Of a stretch of DNA of 64,000 nucleotides, positions 36,606 to 45,560 are shown one piece after another. Source of the DNA: Burkholderiales bacterium (lineage in GTDB: Bacteria > Pseudomonadota > Gammaproteobacteria > Burkholderiales > Burkholderiaceae); assembly GCA_021287185.1 (NCBI GenBank), contig JAJTAZ010000023.1, positions 1 through 64,000 on the forward strand, written 5' to 3'. Below the pieces are notes generated by a model. That model was not told the origin of the DNA and did not search any database. It saw only the letters and a list, made by a program, of their open reading frames with translations. Both the position numbers and the translations under genes were made by a program. Positions within the stretch are counted from its first letter, which is position 1; each line of letters opens with the position of its first letter.

Positions 36606-38042
36606 TTACTGAACTGCTGAAGGCGATTTGCTCACGATGGCCAAGAGCGACATACGATTAAAAAACCACATGCCCTCCAAATGCCAAGTGGTGTATTTGC
36701 GAATCACATTGCTCAGCGTGTAAGGGGTGTACCAACAGTTGTGATCGGGGTGCACCACTTCCACAAAGGTTTCTGTGTCTGCCACAAAATCAAAATGCCC
36801 AGAAAAACACGAATACGCGTCAGGTACTGTGATGACGTACCTTTGGGTGTCGATTATATCCATTTGCGCCAAAAATTCTTGCACATTGGGCACATGCTCC
36901 ATCACTTCAGGTACCAACACCAAGTCATAATGCGCCGTGATGTCCTCCAAACGCGAAAACAACGCACCTTGCGCAAATGGGCGTAGTTGCGCCAAGGCTT
37001 CTTCGTGAATATCAAAACCATCCAGTTGTGCACAGTATTTCTGCAAACCCAAATGTAAAGAAGTGTCGGGGTTGGTAATCGGCCAATCCGCACAGCCGAC
37101 ATGCAACACACGCTTGCCCTGACATAAATTTGCAAACACTTCAATCCGACTACGCCCAATCAAATTGCGCTGTACCAATTGCTTTTGCACGAAAAAGGCT
37201 GCGTGTTGCTGTTCAAGTCGCGAGGTTATGCTTGTAACTGCTTTTTGTTCAGATGACTGTTCTTGCTCGTCAGCCATTTCTTTCGTTGAGTCTTTTTCGA
37301 CATCCTGCTGCAATGTGTTTGATGCCTTGACGGTGGGCAATTGAATCTTTTTTTGATGCAGCACATCATAGCCGCGCTTGGTGGTTGCCCATTCTTGCGT
37401 GGCATACACCAAGTCATCACCCGTGTAGCGTACCCCTGTGAAATGCTCTGGGATAAAAGTGTGGCTGGGAAAAATCGTTAGTCCACGATATGCGTGTTGA
37501 TTATAAGTATCGGTCAAACGTTGCGGCCCCACAGTTTTCCACGCCAACGCGTGAGTCACGGTCGGTGCATTGTAAATGTCCATGATAATCTGCCCGATAA
37601 ATGGATTATTGGGGCGCGAAGCGAAGTAGCCTGCCGCAATCAAACCAGGGCGAACCTGCTCGTTTTCCCAACAAGCAAACGCCTCCAATTTAAGCCATTC
37701 TTCGTTGAGTGGACGCAGACAAATGCTGTCTGCATCCACGGCAAAACCACCCTCTCGATACAAAATCTCCCAACGCATCATGTCGGCCACACCATTTAAC
37801 TCGCGCAACCACATGGCTTGTATGTGTTTGGCATTGACCCAAGCATGGTCTTTTAAAGAATCGTTCCCCCAAACCTTAATCTCCCAGTCGGGGTGGTGTA
37901 CCCGCCACGTTTGAATGCAATTGTCAGGACGCTTGCGCTCATCGCCCACCCAAACAATGTGAATGATTTTCGGAATCAAAGGCAATGAGGTCTCGCCATC
38001 AAGGGTTGCTTCACTTTCAATCGATTGAACAATCTTGGTCAT
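36606..38042 (-). CDS. GT32 glycosyltransferase fused to a class I SAM methyltransferase
   Basis: 478 residues with two catalytic domains. Residues 20-230 are a GT32 (sugar-binding DXD) domain: IPKIIHIVWVG, CIQTWRVHHPDWEIKVW, VADMMRWEILYREGGFAVDADS with D103-A-D105 as the DXD, then a loop ending IFPSHTFIPEHFTG. A hydrophilic, low-complexity linker (about 240-275, rich in Ser, Glu, Lys, Gln) leads to residues 295-470, a Rossmann methyltransferase-like domain: VLHVGCADWP (motif I, 312-321), DGFDIHEEAL, DLVLVPEVMEHVPNVQEF, and a C-terminal CWYTPYTLSNVIRKY. Probably decorates a surface glycan and methylates the same sugar. Single gene, convergent with hemN, no glycan cluster around it. Confidence 0.85.
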   Translation of the reverse strand: MTKIVQSIESEATLDGETSLPLIPKIIHIVWVGDERKRPDNCIQTWRVHHPDWEIKVWGNDSLKDHAWVNAKHIQAMWLRELNGVADMMRWEILYREGGFAVDADSICLRPLNEEWLKLEAFACWENEQVRPGLIAAGYFASRPNNPFIGQIIMDIYNAPTVTHALAWKTVGPQRLTDTYNQHAYRGLTIFPSHTFIPEHFTGVRYTGDDLVYATQEWATTKRGYDVLHQKKIQLPTVKASNTLQQDVEKDSTKEMADEQEQSSEQKAVTSITSRLEQQHAAFFVQKQLVQRNLIGRSRIEVFANLCQGKRVLHVGCADWPITNPDTSLHLGLQKYCAQLDGFDIHEEALAQLRPFAQGALFSRLEDITAHYDLVLVPEVMEHVPNVQEFLAQMDIIDTQRYVITVPDAYSCFSGHFDFVADTETFVEVVHPDHNCWYTPYTLSNVIRKYTTWHLEGMWFFNRMSLLAIVSKSPSAVQ

Positions 38043-38239
38043 GGTTGAACGGATTTTATGTGGTGAATAAATTGTGGGGGCATAAATTCAAACAACCCAC
38101 GGATAGAATGTATTGTGAACCGAGGGTTTAATGAATGATTGCTGCTTTGCCGTACTTTAAGCCGAACAAGACTTCAATACAATACCAGATAGGGTCAATC
38201 ACTCAATTTTTTGAGTAAGTCTTATCACTTACACTTGAG

Positions 38240-38965
38240 TCAGATCGACACCCAGCCCGCATCATTGACCCGCAAAGCCACGCCAAAGGCTTCAGTCAAT
38301 CGCGCGGTGCACATCACATCCTGAACCCCACCCTGAGCCAACACTTTGCCATCAGCCAGTAGCAACACATGCGTGGCAAATGCACGCACTTGATTCAAAT
38401 CATGTACTGTGGCAATGAGCGCATGCTTTTGTTCGCGCAAGTATTGCAACAACCGCCTTTGCCAAGCAATGTCTTGTGCCGAAAACGGCTCATCAAGCAG
38501 CCACAACCGCGTTGTTTCAGTGATTCGCACCGCAGCCATTGCCCAAGTCAAACGCTGACGCTCACCACCTGAAAGTTGGTGTACCCATGCCTGCGCATGT
38601 TTGCGTAAGCCAAATACCGCCAATTGGTTGAGTATGTACTCAATCGACACATCGGGCGCGACACTGCGCAAAGCTTGCGTCACTGTGATTGTGAATGGTT
38701 CGTCATAGCGTTGTGGAATCCAAACGCGCTGTTGTGCTTGCCGTTGCACACTGAGTTCAGACAGTGGTACACCACTCAGATAAATATTTGGACGACAGCG
38801 TGCATCCACACCCAACAGCGCGTGGAGCAATACCGTTTTACCCACGCCATTTTGCCCCAACACAGCCCAACGCTCACCTGCATTGACCTGCCAATCAAAT
38901 GGCACAATCAACTTTTTTTGTCCAGCCAGCACGGACAACTGTCGGCACTGTAAAACCGCGCTCAT
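38240..38965 (-). CDS. btuD: Cobalamin ABC transporter ATP-binding protein
   Basis: 241 residues from the ATG at 38965, which overlaps the permease stop (ATGA). Walker A GQNGVGKT, Q-loop WIPQRYDEPFTITV, signature LSGGERQRLTWAMA, Walker B LWLLDEPFSAQD, and HDLNQVRAFATHVLLL. The longer frame from 39133 only reads back through the permease gene. The family is FecE/BtuD-type ATPases for metal chelates and vitamin B12; the B12 assignment rests on the riboswitch and BtuB upstream. It would energise BtuC. Confidence 0.9.
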   Translation of the reverse strand: MSAVLQCRQLSVLAGQKKLIVPFDWQVNAGERWAVLGQNGVGKTVLLHALLGVDARCRPNIYLSGVPLSELSVQRQAQQRVWIPQRYDEPFTITVTQALRSVAPDVSIEYILNQLAVFGLRKHAQAWVHQLSGGERQRLTWAMAAVRITETTRLWLLDEPFSAQDIAWQRRLLQYLREQKHALIATVHDLNQVRAFATHVLLLADGKVLAQGGVQDVMCTARLTEAFGVALRVNDAGWVSI

Positions 38966-39957
38966 GCCAACCCTCCCGTCTGACTGGCGCGCAAACGAAC
39001 CAACAATTGCCATGCCAAAAACGGCGCGCCGAGCGCAATCGTCAACACACCAACGGGCAACTGCATCGGCGCAATTAATGTGCGCGCCAAACCATCGGCG
39101 AGCACCAGCAACACCCCGCCCCAGAGCACACACAGCAACATCACGCCGCGCATACCGATGCCACGGCGTGCGCTGAATAATTTAACGAAATGTGGCACAA
39201 CCAAACCAACAAACCCGACCGCACCCGCTTCGGAGACGGCAATCGCAGTCGCCAAGCCTGCGAGCAGCAGCAATTGCACACGAACTTTTTGCACCGAAAT
39301 GCCCACGGCATGCGCCATCAGCGCACCTCGCATCAATGCAGACATTTTCGATGCCATAGGCAAAGCCAAAATCAAACACAACCACACCCCGCACCACGCA
39401 AGATAATACTGCCCCGCACCTGCCAAATCACCCATCATCCAAAACAGTGCGCCGCGCAAAGCACGCTCAGGCATGAGCAAGAGCAATACATTCACACCCG
39501 CATTGAGCAAAGCCGAGAGCAAAATCCCCAACAGCAACACAATCGATATATCGCCCTCCAAACGTGTGAACCGCCGCAGCAACCACCACATCAGGGTCAA
39601 CACTACCACCGCGCCAATAAATGCCAAACCCTGCAACGCCCACCATGCCCAACCCATGACTGTGCCGATGAGCAAAGCAAAAGACGCACCACTGGCCGCA
39701 CCGAGCATATAGGGTTCAGCCAGTGGGTTGCGCAGCAAAGCCTGTAACAACAAACCCGCCAACGCCAACAAACCACCCACACCGAACGCCGCCAGCACCC
39801 GAGGTAAGCGCAGTTGCCAAAAAATCCCAGATGATTGATACGCACCACCAATGCTCAATGCCAAACACACCACGACAAGTGCAAACAACACTGAAGCCCC
39901 AAGCCATGCCATGGCTTTGGGCTGTCTTTGGTTTTCAGAATGTGTTGGGTTGCTCAT
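38962..39957 (-). CDS. btuC: Cobalamin ABC transporter permease, FecCD/BtuC type
   Basis: 331 residues (E. coli BtuC 326), about ten helices. LRLPRVLAAFGVGGLLALAG, LQALLRNPLAEPYMLGAASG and SEAGAVGFVGLVVPHFVKLF are the classic FecCD/BtuC blocks; the last is followed by a GADGLART-like segment (LVLADGLARTLIAPMQLPVGVLTIALGAPFL) at the end. Transports B12 through the inner membrane. Lies 25 bases downstream of btuB and overlaps btuD. No btuF (periplasmic binding protein) is in the cluster. Confidence 0.93.
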   Translation of the reverse strand: MSNPTHSENQRQPKAMAWLGASVLFALVVVCLALSIGGAYQSSGIFWQLRLPRVLAAFGVGGLLALAGLLLQALLRNPLAEPYMLGAASGASFALLIGTVMGWAWWALQGLAFIGAVVVLTLMWWLLRRFTRLEGDISIVLLLGILLSALLNAGVNVLLLLMPERALRGALFWMMGDLAGAGQYYLAWCGVWLCLILALPMASKMSALMRGALMAHAVGISVQKVRVQLLLLAGLATAIAVSEAGAVGFVGLVVPHFVKLFSARRGIGMRGVMLLCVLWGGVLLVLADGLARTLIAPMQLPVGVLTIALGAPFLAWQLLVRLRASQTGGLA

Positions 39958-39982
39958 GAGTAATTGGGCGATTTACCACAAC

Positions 39983-41893
39983 TTACCAGCTCGGTTTGTA
40001 ATTGATCGAGAATAAGAAATTACGTGGCATGGCGTTGTAGCCTGCCAGTGGTTCGTATTGACGATTGAACACATTGCCCACAGTCAAACCAAATTTCACA
40101 TCTTTATTGAGTTGATAGTGCACAGCCGTATTGAACACACCGTAGCCTGCCGCGCGACTACCGTAACTGGGACTGTCGCCCATATCGCTACGGGTTTGCC
40201 AGTCAATTTGCCCTTGCCAGCGATGCCATGTTTTACCCAAACTTAAGTTGCTTGTCCAACGCGGTTGGCGTATTAGCAAAGCATGGGTATCGCGGTCACG
40301 CACTTCTTGGTAAGTCACGCCCGCATCGACATTCCATCCGTTCAAGCCATACCATGCGTGCGCTTCCACGCCTTTGGCGCGTGCACGGGCAATATTTTGT
40401 GGAATGTAGTTGACATCATTGGCAATTTTGTCACGATAACGGGTATCAAAGTAGGTCACCCGTGCGCCATAGTGTGCTTGCGTCCATTGCACACCCAATT
40501 GGGCATAATTGGCCTTTTCGGTTTTCAGATTGGGGTTGCTGCTGTCATAACAGTATCCCCCATAGCAATACGGAGGGTAATACAGTTGGTTAAAACTCGG
40601 GGCGGCAAAACCATTGCTGTACCCCGCCAACACGCGCCAAGTGGGGGTAATGTCGTAGCCATAGTTGATGGCTCCCGTCAAAAAGTTTTTACTGTTCAAA
40701 TCAGACAATCGGTCAAATCGCCCATTGATTTGCAAATGATGGCGGTTTTGCTCGTACTGATAACCCAACCACGCGCTGTCGGTATTGCGACTTTTCGTCA
40801 AAAAACCGACCGTGCTGTCCAGCGTCTGATGCAAGTGCGACGCACCGAAATTCCATGTGCCCAAACGGCTGTTCCATTGGTTTTGCAAAGAAATTTGCTG
40901 GTTTTTGGTTTCATAGCGACTGGTATCGCTCACGCCATAGGCAATGCTGGTGTAGTCATAGCGATCAGAAATTTGCGACAAGTTGAGCGCACTACTGAAT
41001 TGCTCGTTCCACTGATGATTCGCGTATAAGGTCAGGTTTTGAGTGCGATTTTTATTGTATTCAATCCCATCAACAGGTCCATAAACGCTGTCATCGTCGT
41101 TGCGCCCGTTGGTTTGGAAAAAACGCGCATCGAATTCAGTGGTGTCATTGGGCGTGATGCGCACACCGATATTGCCACTGTTATTGCGATAGCCATCCAC
41201 ATCGGGGTTGACCAAAGCACCTTTTTGCGCGCTGATGGCTTTGACCTGCTCGTGCGCCACACCCGCTGTCCATTGCACTTGATTGTTACCCATAGATAAT
41301 TGGGCGGACAATTGACGCTGTCCCTCGCTGCCCACGCCAACAGTGAGGTCAGCCGTATTGCCAGTAACGGTTTTTCGAGTGAAAATCTGGATCAAACCAC
41401 CCGTTGCTTGCGAACCATACAGCGCGGAGACATTGCCACGCACGATTTCAATGCGCTCAACCAAGGCGAGCGGAATTTGCTCTAACGAAGCCGAACCTGC
41501 AGATAAATTATTCAACGGCACACCATCAACCAAAACCAAGGTGTGTTGCGCGTCACCGCCGCGAATGCTGATACCAATCATCGCACCGTGCACACCACTT
41601 TGACGAATGTTGAGCCCGACCTGCTGACGCAACAAACCCACCACGTCATTCACGGGTGCAGACTCAATATCCGAACGGGTAATGACAGTGGTTGAAGGCA
41701 ACGCATCGGTGACCGCCTGAGTGGTACGTGCAGCAGAAACCACCGCATCAGGAGCTATGCTTTCTTGAGCCCAAACTTGCACAGCGTATGCAGACATTGC
41801 ACTGATAATGGATAATGAAACGAGGGTACGAGTGGGGGCAGAGGTCGCGTGCACACGCGCCGACAGCCCTGAATGAGGGATTTTTTTTAACAT
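39983..41893 (-). CDS. btuB: TonB-dependent vitamin B12 receptor
   Basis: 636 residues from the ATG at 41893; the frame is open 20 codons further, but that part belongs to the riboswitch region. A long signal peptide ends near VQVWAQ. The plug domain (about 45-160) has TTVITRSDIESAPVNDVVGL, GVHGAMIGISIRGGDAQHTL and VERIEIVRGNVSALYGSQAT; the rest is a 22-strand beta-barrel ending in phenylalanine/tryptophan-type strand NFLFSINYKPSW. A cysteine-containing loop (PPYCYGGYCYDSSNP) is unusual and surface exposed. Expression is placed under B12 control by the riboswitch upstream. First gene of btuB-btuC-btuD. Confidence 0.92.
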   Translation of the reverse strand: MLKKIPHSGLSARVHATSAPTRTLVSLSIISAMSAYAVQVWAQESIAPDAVVSAARTTQAVTDALPSTTVITRSDIESAPVNDVVGLLRQQVGLNIRQSGVHGAMIGISIRGGDAQHTLVLVDGVPLNNLSAGSASLEQIPLALVERIEIVRGNVSALYGSQATGGLIQIFTRKTVTGNTADLTVGVGSEGQRQLSAQLSMGNNQVQWTAGVAHEQVKAISAQKGALVNPDVDGYRNNSGNIGVRITPNDTTEFDARFFQTNGRNDDDSVYGPVDGIEYNKNRTQNLTLYANHQWNEQFSSALNLSQISDRYDYTSIAYGVSDTSRYETKNQQISLQNQWNSRLGTWNFGASHLHQTLDSTVGFLTKSRNTDSAWLGYQYEQNRHHLQINGRFDRLSDLNSKNFLTGAINYGYDITPTWRVLAGYSNGFAAPSFNQLYYPPYCYGGYCYDSSNPNLKTEKANYAQLGVQWTQAHYGARVTYFDTRYRDKIANDVNYIPQNIARARAKGVEAHAWYGLNGWNVDAGVTYQEVRDRDTHALLIRQPRWTSNLSLGKTWHRWQGQIDWQTRSDMGDSPSYGSRAAGYGVFNTAVHYQLNKDVKFGLTVGNVFNRQYEPLAGYNAMPRNFLFSINYKPSW

Positions 41894-41969
41894 AGATGTC
41901 CTTCGCCGAGCAACCCGCAAGGCATAGGGTTTATAGATACTGAGCCAGCACATTCGCTAGCACACTTTC

Positions 41970-42212
41970 CTTTACAAGCCGGTCTCCGGACTGGTTTCCC
42001 CTGTTTGACCTTCCCATCATGAACCCGATTGTGCATGGCACAGCGAATTTCATCACAGTGGTTTATCAAGCATTCGGCGTATTTAATAAATCAAAAACAC
42101 GCATAGAAACTTACCGTTGCGGGTGCAGTAGGGCTAAATTGAATGAATGTGTAGACACATTCGACTCGCATCTCCCTTTCCCGTTTCACCTCAACATTGA
42201 ATCGAGGCACTC
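41970..42212 (-). ncRNA. Cobalamin riboswitch
   Basis: Read on the minus strand, the leader has the conserved pieces in order: GGTGCC-like start (TGCCTCGATTC) and GAGGTGAAACGGGAA, then CTGCACCCGCAACGGTAAG (family: CTGCCCCCGCAACGGTAA), then CCACTGTGATG, and finally the B12 box GTCCGGAGACCGGC near 41978-41993. It ends about 80 bases before the btuB ATG. Adenosylcobalamin binding is known to repress btuB translation or transcription. No separate terminator hairpin was identified, so control of ribosome access is more likely. Confidence 0.95.
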
Positions 42213-42372
42213 ATAAAGCCTTAGCACTCTAATCGAATTGTGGTTAAAAATCAAACTTTACTCAATTTTACGATTTATCGTGACACACCCTCATCTTTTG
42301 TTTGTATTTCGAGTAAAATGGGCGGAACTTGCTGTAACCCTTTGACAGCGTTATTTTCTATTCCGATTCATC

Positions 42373-42603
42373 ATGCTCAAATCCATCCAATTTTTAGAAA
42401 GCAAATTAGCAACCCTGCTTGACTATGTTCGGCAGTTGCAATTGAGCAATCAACAATTGCGAACTCAAGTTGAGCAATTGGAACAAGAAAAATCCGCCTT
42501 GCGTGAGCGTATGGCGCAAGCGCAAACTCGCATTGACAAAGTCATCCAGCAATTAAACGCAGAGGCTTCCAAGCCCGCAGATTCAGATTCGGAGCATGCA
42601 TGA
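42373..42603 (+). CDS. zapB: ZapB-like small coiled-coil protein
   Basis: 76 residues, almost entirely one coiled coil: LESKLATLLDYVRQLQLSNQ, then QLRTQVEQLEQEKSALRERM with leucines in heptads, ending in a short acidic tail. Small proteins of this kind (ZapB-like, TIGR02449 family) sit just upstream of zapA in many proteobacteria and are thought to act at the division septum. Its stop overlaps the zapA start (ATGA), which supports joint function. The symbol is by position and type, not strong sequence identity. Confidence 0.75.
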   Translation: MLKSIQFLESKLATLLDYVRQLQLSNQQLRTQVEQLEQEKSALRERMAQAQTRIDKVIQQLNAEASKPADSDSEHA

Positions 42604-42908
42604 GCACCAAAGAAACCCTCAACGTCAGCATTCTCGGACGCAATTACACCCTGCTGTGCACACCCGATGAAAAGGCAACTTTACTCGCCGCAGTGGCTTT
42701 GGTGGACAAAAAAATGAGCACCATTTACCAGCAAATGAGCATGTCGGGTCACGATAAAATTGCGGTATTTGCTGCTTTACAAATTGCCAATGAACTGCTG
42801 CAATTTAATATGCACAACACCACGCAGGTGGAATCCACACAGCGCATTGAGCAGATGGCGCGTCAAATTGATGATGTCATCAATCCGCCGCTCTCTCCAC
42901 TCATTTAA
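42600..42908 (+). CDS. zapA: Cell division protein ZapA
   Basis: 102 residues. Binds and bundles FtsZ. LNVSILGRNYTLLCTPDEKATLLAAVALVDKKM is the globular head common to ZapA, and DKIAVFAALQIANELLQF begins the C-terminal coiled-coil helix. Overlaps the ZapB-like gene by four bases and precedes coaBC by 14. In many relatives 6S RNA follows zapA; there is no room for it here. Confidence 0.92.
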   Translation: MSTKETLNVSILGRNYTLLCTPDEKATLLAAVALVDKKMSTIYQQMSMSGHDKIAVFAALQIANELLQFNMHNTTQVESTQRIEQMARQIDDVINPPLSPLI

Positions 42909-42922
42909 CGAATTGAAGCACC

Positions 42923-44134
42923 ATGCTCAACGGCAAACACATCATCCTCGGCATCACTGGCGGCATCGCAGTTTATAAATCCGCTGAACTGGTGCGCTTA
43001 CTGAAAAAGCAAGGCGCGCGCGTCTCGGTGGTGATGACCGAGGGCGCAAAAGAATTCGTCACACCGCTGACTTTCGCCACCTTGTCTGGCGAACCTGCGT
43101 ACGACAGTTTGTGGCTCAATCGCGCGGGTGCAGACAGCAACATCACGCACATCAATTTATCGCGCGAAGCCGATGCCATGCTGATTGCGCCCTGTACTGC
43201 GAACGTGATGGCGAAAATCGCGCATGGCGTTTCAGACGACTTGCTCAGCAATTTGGTTTTGGCGCGTGAGCGTGGCGCGTGCCCTTTGGCGATTGCCCCC
43301 GCGATGAATGTGCAGATGTGGGACAACCCAGCCACACAACGCAACTTGGCGCAAATCACTCAGGACGGCATTCATGTCTTCGGCCCCGCACATGGCGACC
43401 AAGCCTGTGGTGAAATCGGTGCAGGACGGATGCTCGAGCCTACCGAGATTGTGTCATTGCTACCAAAATTATTCACCCCACAAAGTTTGGCAGGCAAACG
43501 CGTGCTCATTACGGCTGGTCCAACCTTTGAAGCAATCGACCCCGTGCGCGGCATCACCAATCATTCCAGTGGCAAGATGGGCTACGCCCTCGCGCACGCA
43601 GCGCAGTGCGCAGGTGCGAGCGTAACCTTGATTTCGGGTAAAACTGCCTTGTCCACACCTTACGGCGTGACGCGCATAGACGTGCAATCCGCCGATGAGA
43701 TGCTCTCAGCCTGTCAAAATCATTTGGCAGGGCAAGCTATTTTCATCGCAGTGGCAGCAGTCGCCGACTGGAGAGTCGCTCAAGTGGCCAACCAAAAAAT
43801 CAAGAAAGCCAACGCCGATGATGTGCCGAGTTTAGAGTTTGTACAAACACCCGATATTCTGGCAACCATTGCCAATTTACCCAATGCGCCCTACTGCGTG
43901 GGTTTTGCCGCCGAATCCGAGCATATCATCGAATACGCGCAAGCCAAACGTGTTAAGAAGAACATTCCGTTGATGATTGCCAATCAAGGCCCCGCGACTT
44001 TTGGTAGTGAGTACAACCAAGTGAGTTTGGTTTCTGCCGAGGGCATCACAACCCTACCCAATATGCGCAAAGACGTTTTGGCACAACAATTGATTCAAGC
44101 GATTGCCGAGCAATTCAGATCCACGCAAAAATAA
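42923..44134 (+). CDS. coaBC: Bifunctional phosphopantothenoylcysteine decarboxylase/synthetase
   Basis: 403 residues. Two steps of coenzyme A synthesis. The N-terminal CoaC flavodoxin-like domain (1-185) has ILGITGGIAVYKSAELVRLL, HINLSREADAMLIAPCTANV (active-site histidine), and PAMNVQMWDNPATQRNL, containing the conserved PAMN motif. The C-terminal CoaB domain (190-403) has ITAGPTFEAIDPVRGITNHS and SGKMGYALA, then VAAVADWR and NQGPATFGSEYNQVSLV. Follows zapA closely, so may share its transcript. The next gene starts within 20-30 bases. Confidence 0.96.
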   Translation: MLNGKHIILGITGGIAVYKSAELVRLLKKQGARVSVVMTEGAKEFVTPLTFATLSGEPAYDSLWLNRAGADSNITHINLSREADAMLIAPCTANVMAKIAHGVSDDLLSNLVLARERGACPLAIAPAMNVQMWDNPATQRNLAQITQDGIHVFGPAHGDQACGEIGAGRMLEPTEIVSLLPKLFTPQSLAGKRVLITAGPTFEAIDPVRGITNHSSGKMGYALAHAAQCAGASVTLISGKTALSTPYGVTRIDVQSADEMLSACQNHLAGQAIFIAVAAVADWRVAQVANQKIKKANADDVPSLEFVQTPDILATIANLPNAPYCVGFAAESEHIIEYAQAKRVKKNIPLMIANQGPATFGSEYNQVSLVSAEGITTLPNMRKDVLAQQLIQAIAEQFRSTQK

Positions 44135-44150
44135 TTTTTTAACCCCCTAC

Positions 44151-45380
44151 ATGGCACACATCATGAGTTCCAAAAAAACCAAAACCATTCCCCCACTTTG
44201 GCAACAATTGGGGGATTTTTCATCCACCGATTTTCCCATGCTCAACGGCCAGCCCGTGCCACTCGGCGGTATGTCGGTACAAACCTTCCTCAAAGAATAC
44301 TGGCACAAAAAACCTTTGTTAATCCGCCAAGCAATTCCGAATTTTCAGGCGTTTTACCAACCCGAAGACACCATCGCTGCGTTGCAAAACGAAAATATTG
44401 AATCGCGCTTGGTGATTGATGATGCAGAAAAAGGCTGGTCGCTGCAATCGGGTCCGCTCAAGAAAAAAACCATTCCATCGCGCAAACAAAAACACTGGAC
44501 GGCACTCATCCAAGGCGTTGATTTGCATCATCCTTTGGGTCATGCACTCATCAATTTGTTTCGTTTTATCCCCGACGTACGTTTGGATGATTTGATGATT
44601 AGTTTTGCCACCGACGGCGGCGGTGTTGGCCCGCACTACGATGCCTATGATGTGTTTTTATTGCAAGGTTATGGCAAACGCCATTGGCGCATTTCACAGG
44701 AGCAAGACCGCAGCATCAAGCCGAACCTACCCGTGCGCATTTTGCAGCATTTCACACCTGAGCAAGAATGGGTTTTAGAACCCGGTGACATGCTCTACCT
44801 GCCACCACAATGGGCGCACGATGGCATCGCGCAGGGCGACTGTATGACTTATTCCATCGGTTTTCGCACCCCAAGTTTTCAAGAACTCGGCGTGGCGTTA
44901 TTACAGTTTATCGAAGACAACTTGGAATTGAGCGGACACTACGCTGACCCCAAGCTCAAATACCAAGAAACACCTGCGCAAATTCCAACCGAGATGATTA
45001 ACACCATCGCCAAACGTTTGGATGAAATGCGTTGGGACAAAGAATGGGTGACCGAGAGCATCGGCTGCTATTTGTCCGAACCCAAACCCACGACCTTTTT
45101 TGACTTGCCCGCAACCTGCTCGCTCGCTCAATTTAAAACGCGAGTTAAAAAGCAAGGCTTGCAATTGGCGTATGCAAGCAAAATGTTGTACGCTGACCCT
45201 TGGATATTCATCAATGGTGAGCACTTCATCGCCGATGGCGAAGACGCACAGATATTGCAGCAATTGGCCAATCAAAAATCACTTTCTGCTCAAACCCTAT
45301 CAGCGATTGATAAGGACTCTGAATTGTGGGACGTCTTACACGACTGGTACGAGCAGGGTTGGTTTCAGCACTGCGCATAA
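44151..45380 (+). CDS. roxA: Ribosomal protein hydroxylase, YcfD/RoxA-like cupin
   Basis: 409 residues (ATG at 44151; MSSKKTK at 44163 is an alternative). A JmjC-type cupin domain has HYDAYDVFLLQGYGKRHWRI, with the iron-binding H-x-D, and PPQWAHDGIAQGDCMTYSIG with the second histidine. GGMSVQTFLKEYWHKKPLLI near the N-terminus and a C-terminal winged-helix-like region are as in E. coli YcfD, a 2-oxoglutarate/Fe(II) oxygenase that hydroxylates arginine 81 of ribosomal protein L16. It is about 35 residues longer than YcfD. Downstream of coaBC. Confidence 0.9.
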   Translation: MAHIMSSKKTKTIPPLWQQLGDFSSTDFPMLNGQPVPLGGMSVQTFLKEYWHKKPLLIRQAIPNFQAFYQPEDTIAALQNENIESRLVIDDAEKGWSLQSGPLKKKTIPSRKQKHWTALIQGVDLHHPLGHALINLFRFIPDVRLDDLMISFATDGGGVGPHYDAYDVFLLQGYGKRHWRISQEQDRSIKPNLPVRILQHFTPEQEWVLEPGDMLYLPPQWAHDGIAQGDCMTYSIGFRTPSFQELGVALLQFIEDNLELSGHYADPKLKYQETPAQIPTEMINTIAKRLDEMRWDKEWVTESIGCYLSEPKPTTFFDLPATCSLAQFKTRVKKQGLQLAYASKMLYADPWIFINGEHFIADGEDAQILQQLANQKSLSAQTLSAIDKDSELWDVLHDWYEQGWFQHCA

Positions 45381-45430
45381 ATCATCGTTGCAAAGTATCT
45401 GTTTCCAAGTGCACATGTTTAAGGTTTTTG

Positions 45431-45450
45431 GTTACAAAATGTTACAAAAT
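45431..45450. repeat. Tandem 10-base direct repeat
   Basis: Two exact copies of GTTACAAAAT in the spacer between roxA and the repeat lipoprotein. Could be a regulatory half-site pair or chance. Confidence 0.4.
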
Positions 45451-45505
45451 AAATTTGTCCATTCACACTTTAAACTGAATTTGGGACTACAATTGCCAAG
45501 TCAAA

Positions 45506-45535
45506 TTGATTGACATATTGATATATGGATATAAC
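45506..45535 (+). promoter_or_regulatory. Putative promoter of the repeat lipoprotein
   Basis: TTGATT (45506-45511), 18 bases, TATAAC (45530-45535); an overlapping TTGACA at 45510 has worse spacing to a -10. Transcription would start about 20 bases before the coding sequence, leaving just enough room for the AAGG ribosome binding site. Confidence 0.45.
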
Positions 45536-45560
45536 TTAATCCTCATAAGGAAAAACCAAG

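Noticed and set aside
38043..38239. Possible small gene or RNA between btuD and the glycosyltransferase gene
   Set aside because: No open frame with a ribosome binding site, no terminator and no conserved RNA motif seen.
40283..41029. 248-residue open frame antisense to btuB
   Set aside because: It shadows the btuB barrel codons, has no ribosome binding site and no recognisable domain.
42909..42922. 6S RNA after zapA
   Set aside because: Only 14 bases separate zapA and coaBC, so the usual 6S RNA gene cannot be here.
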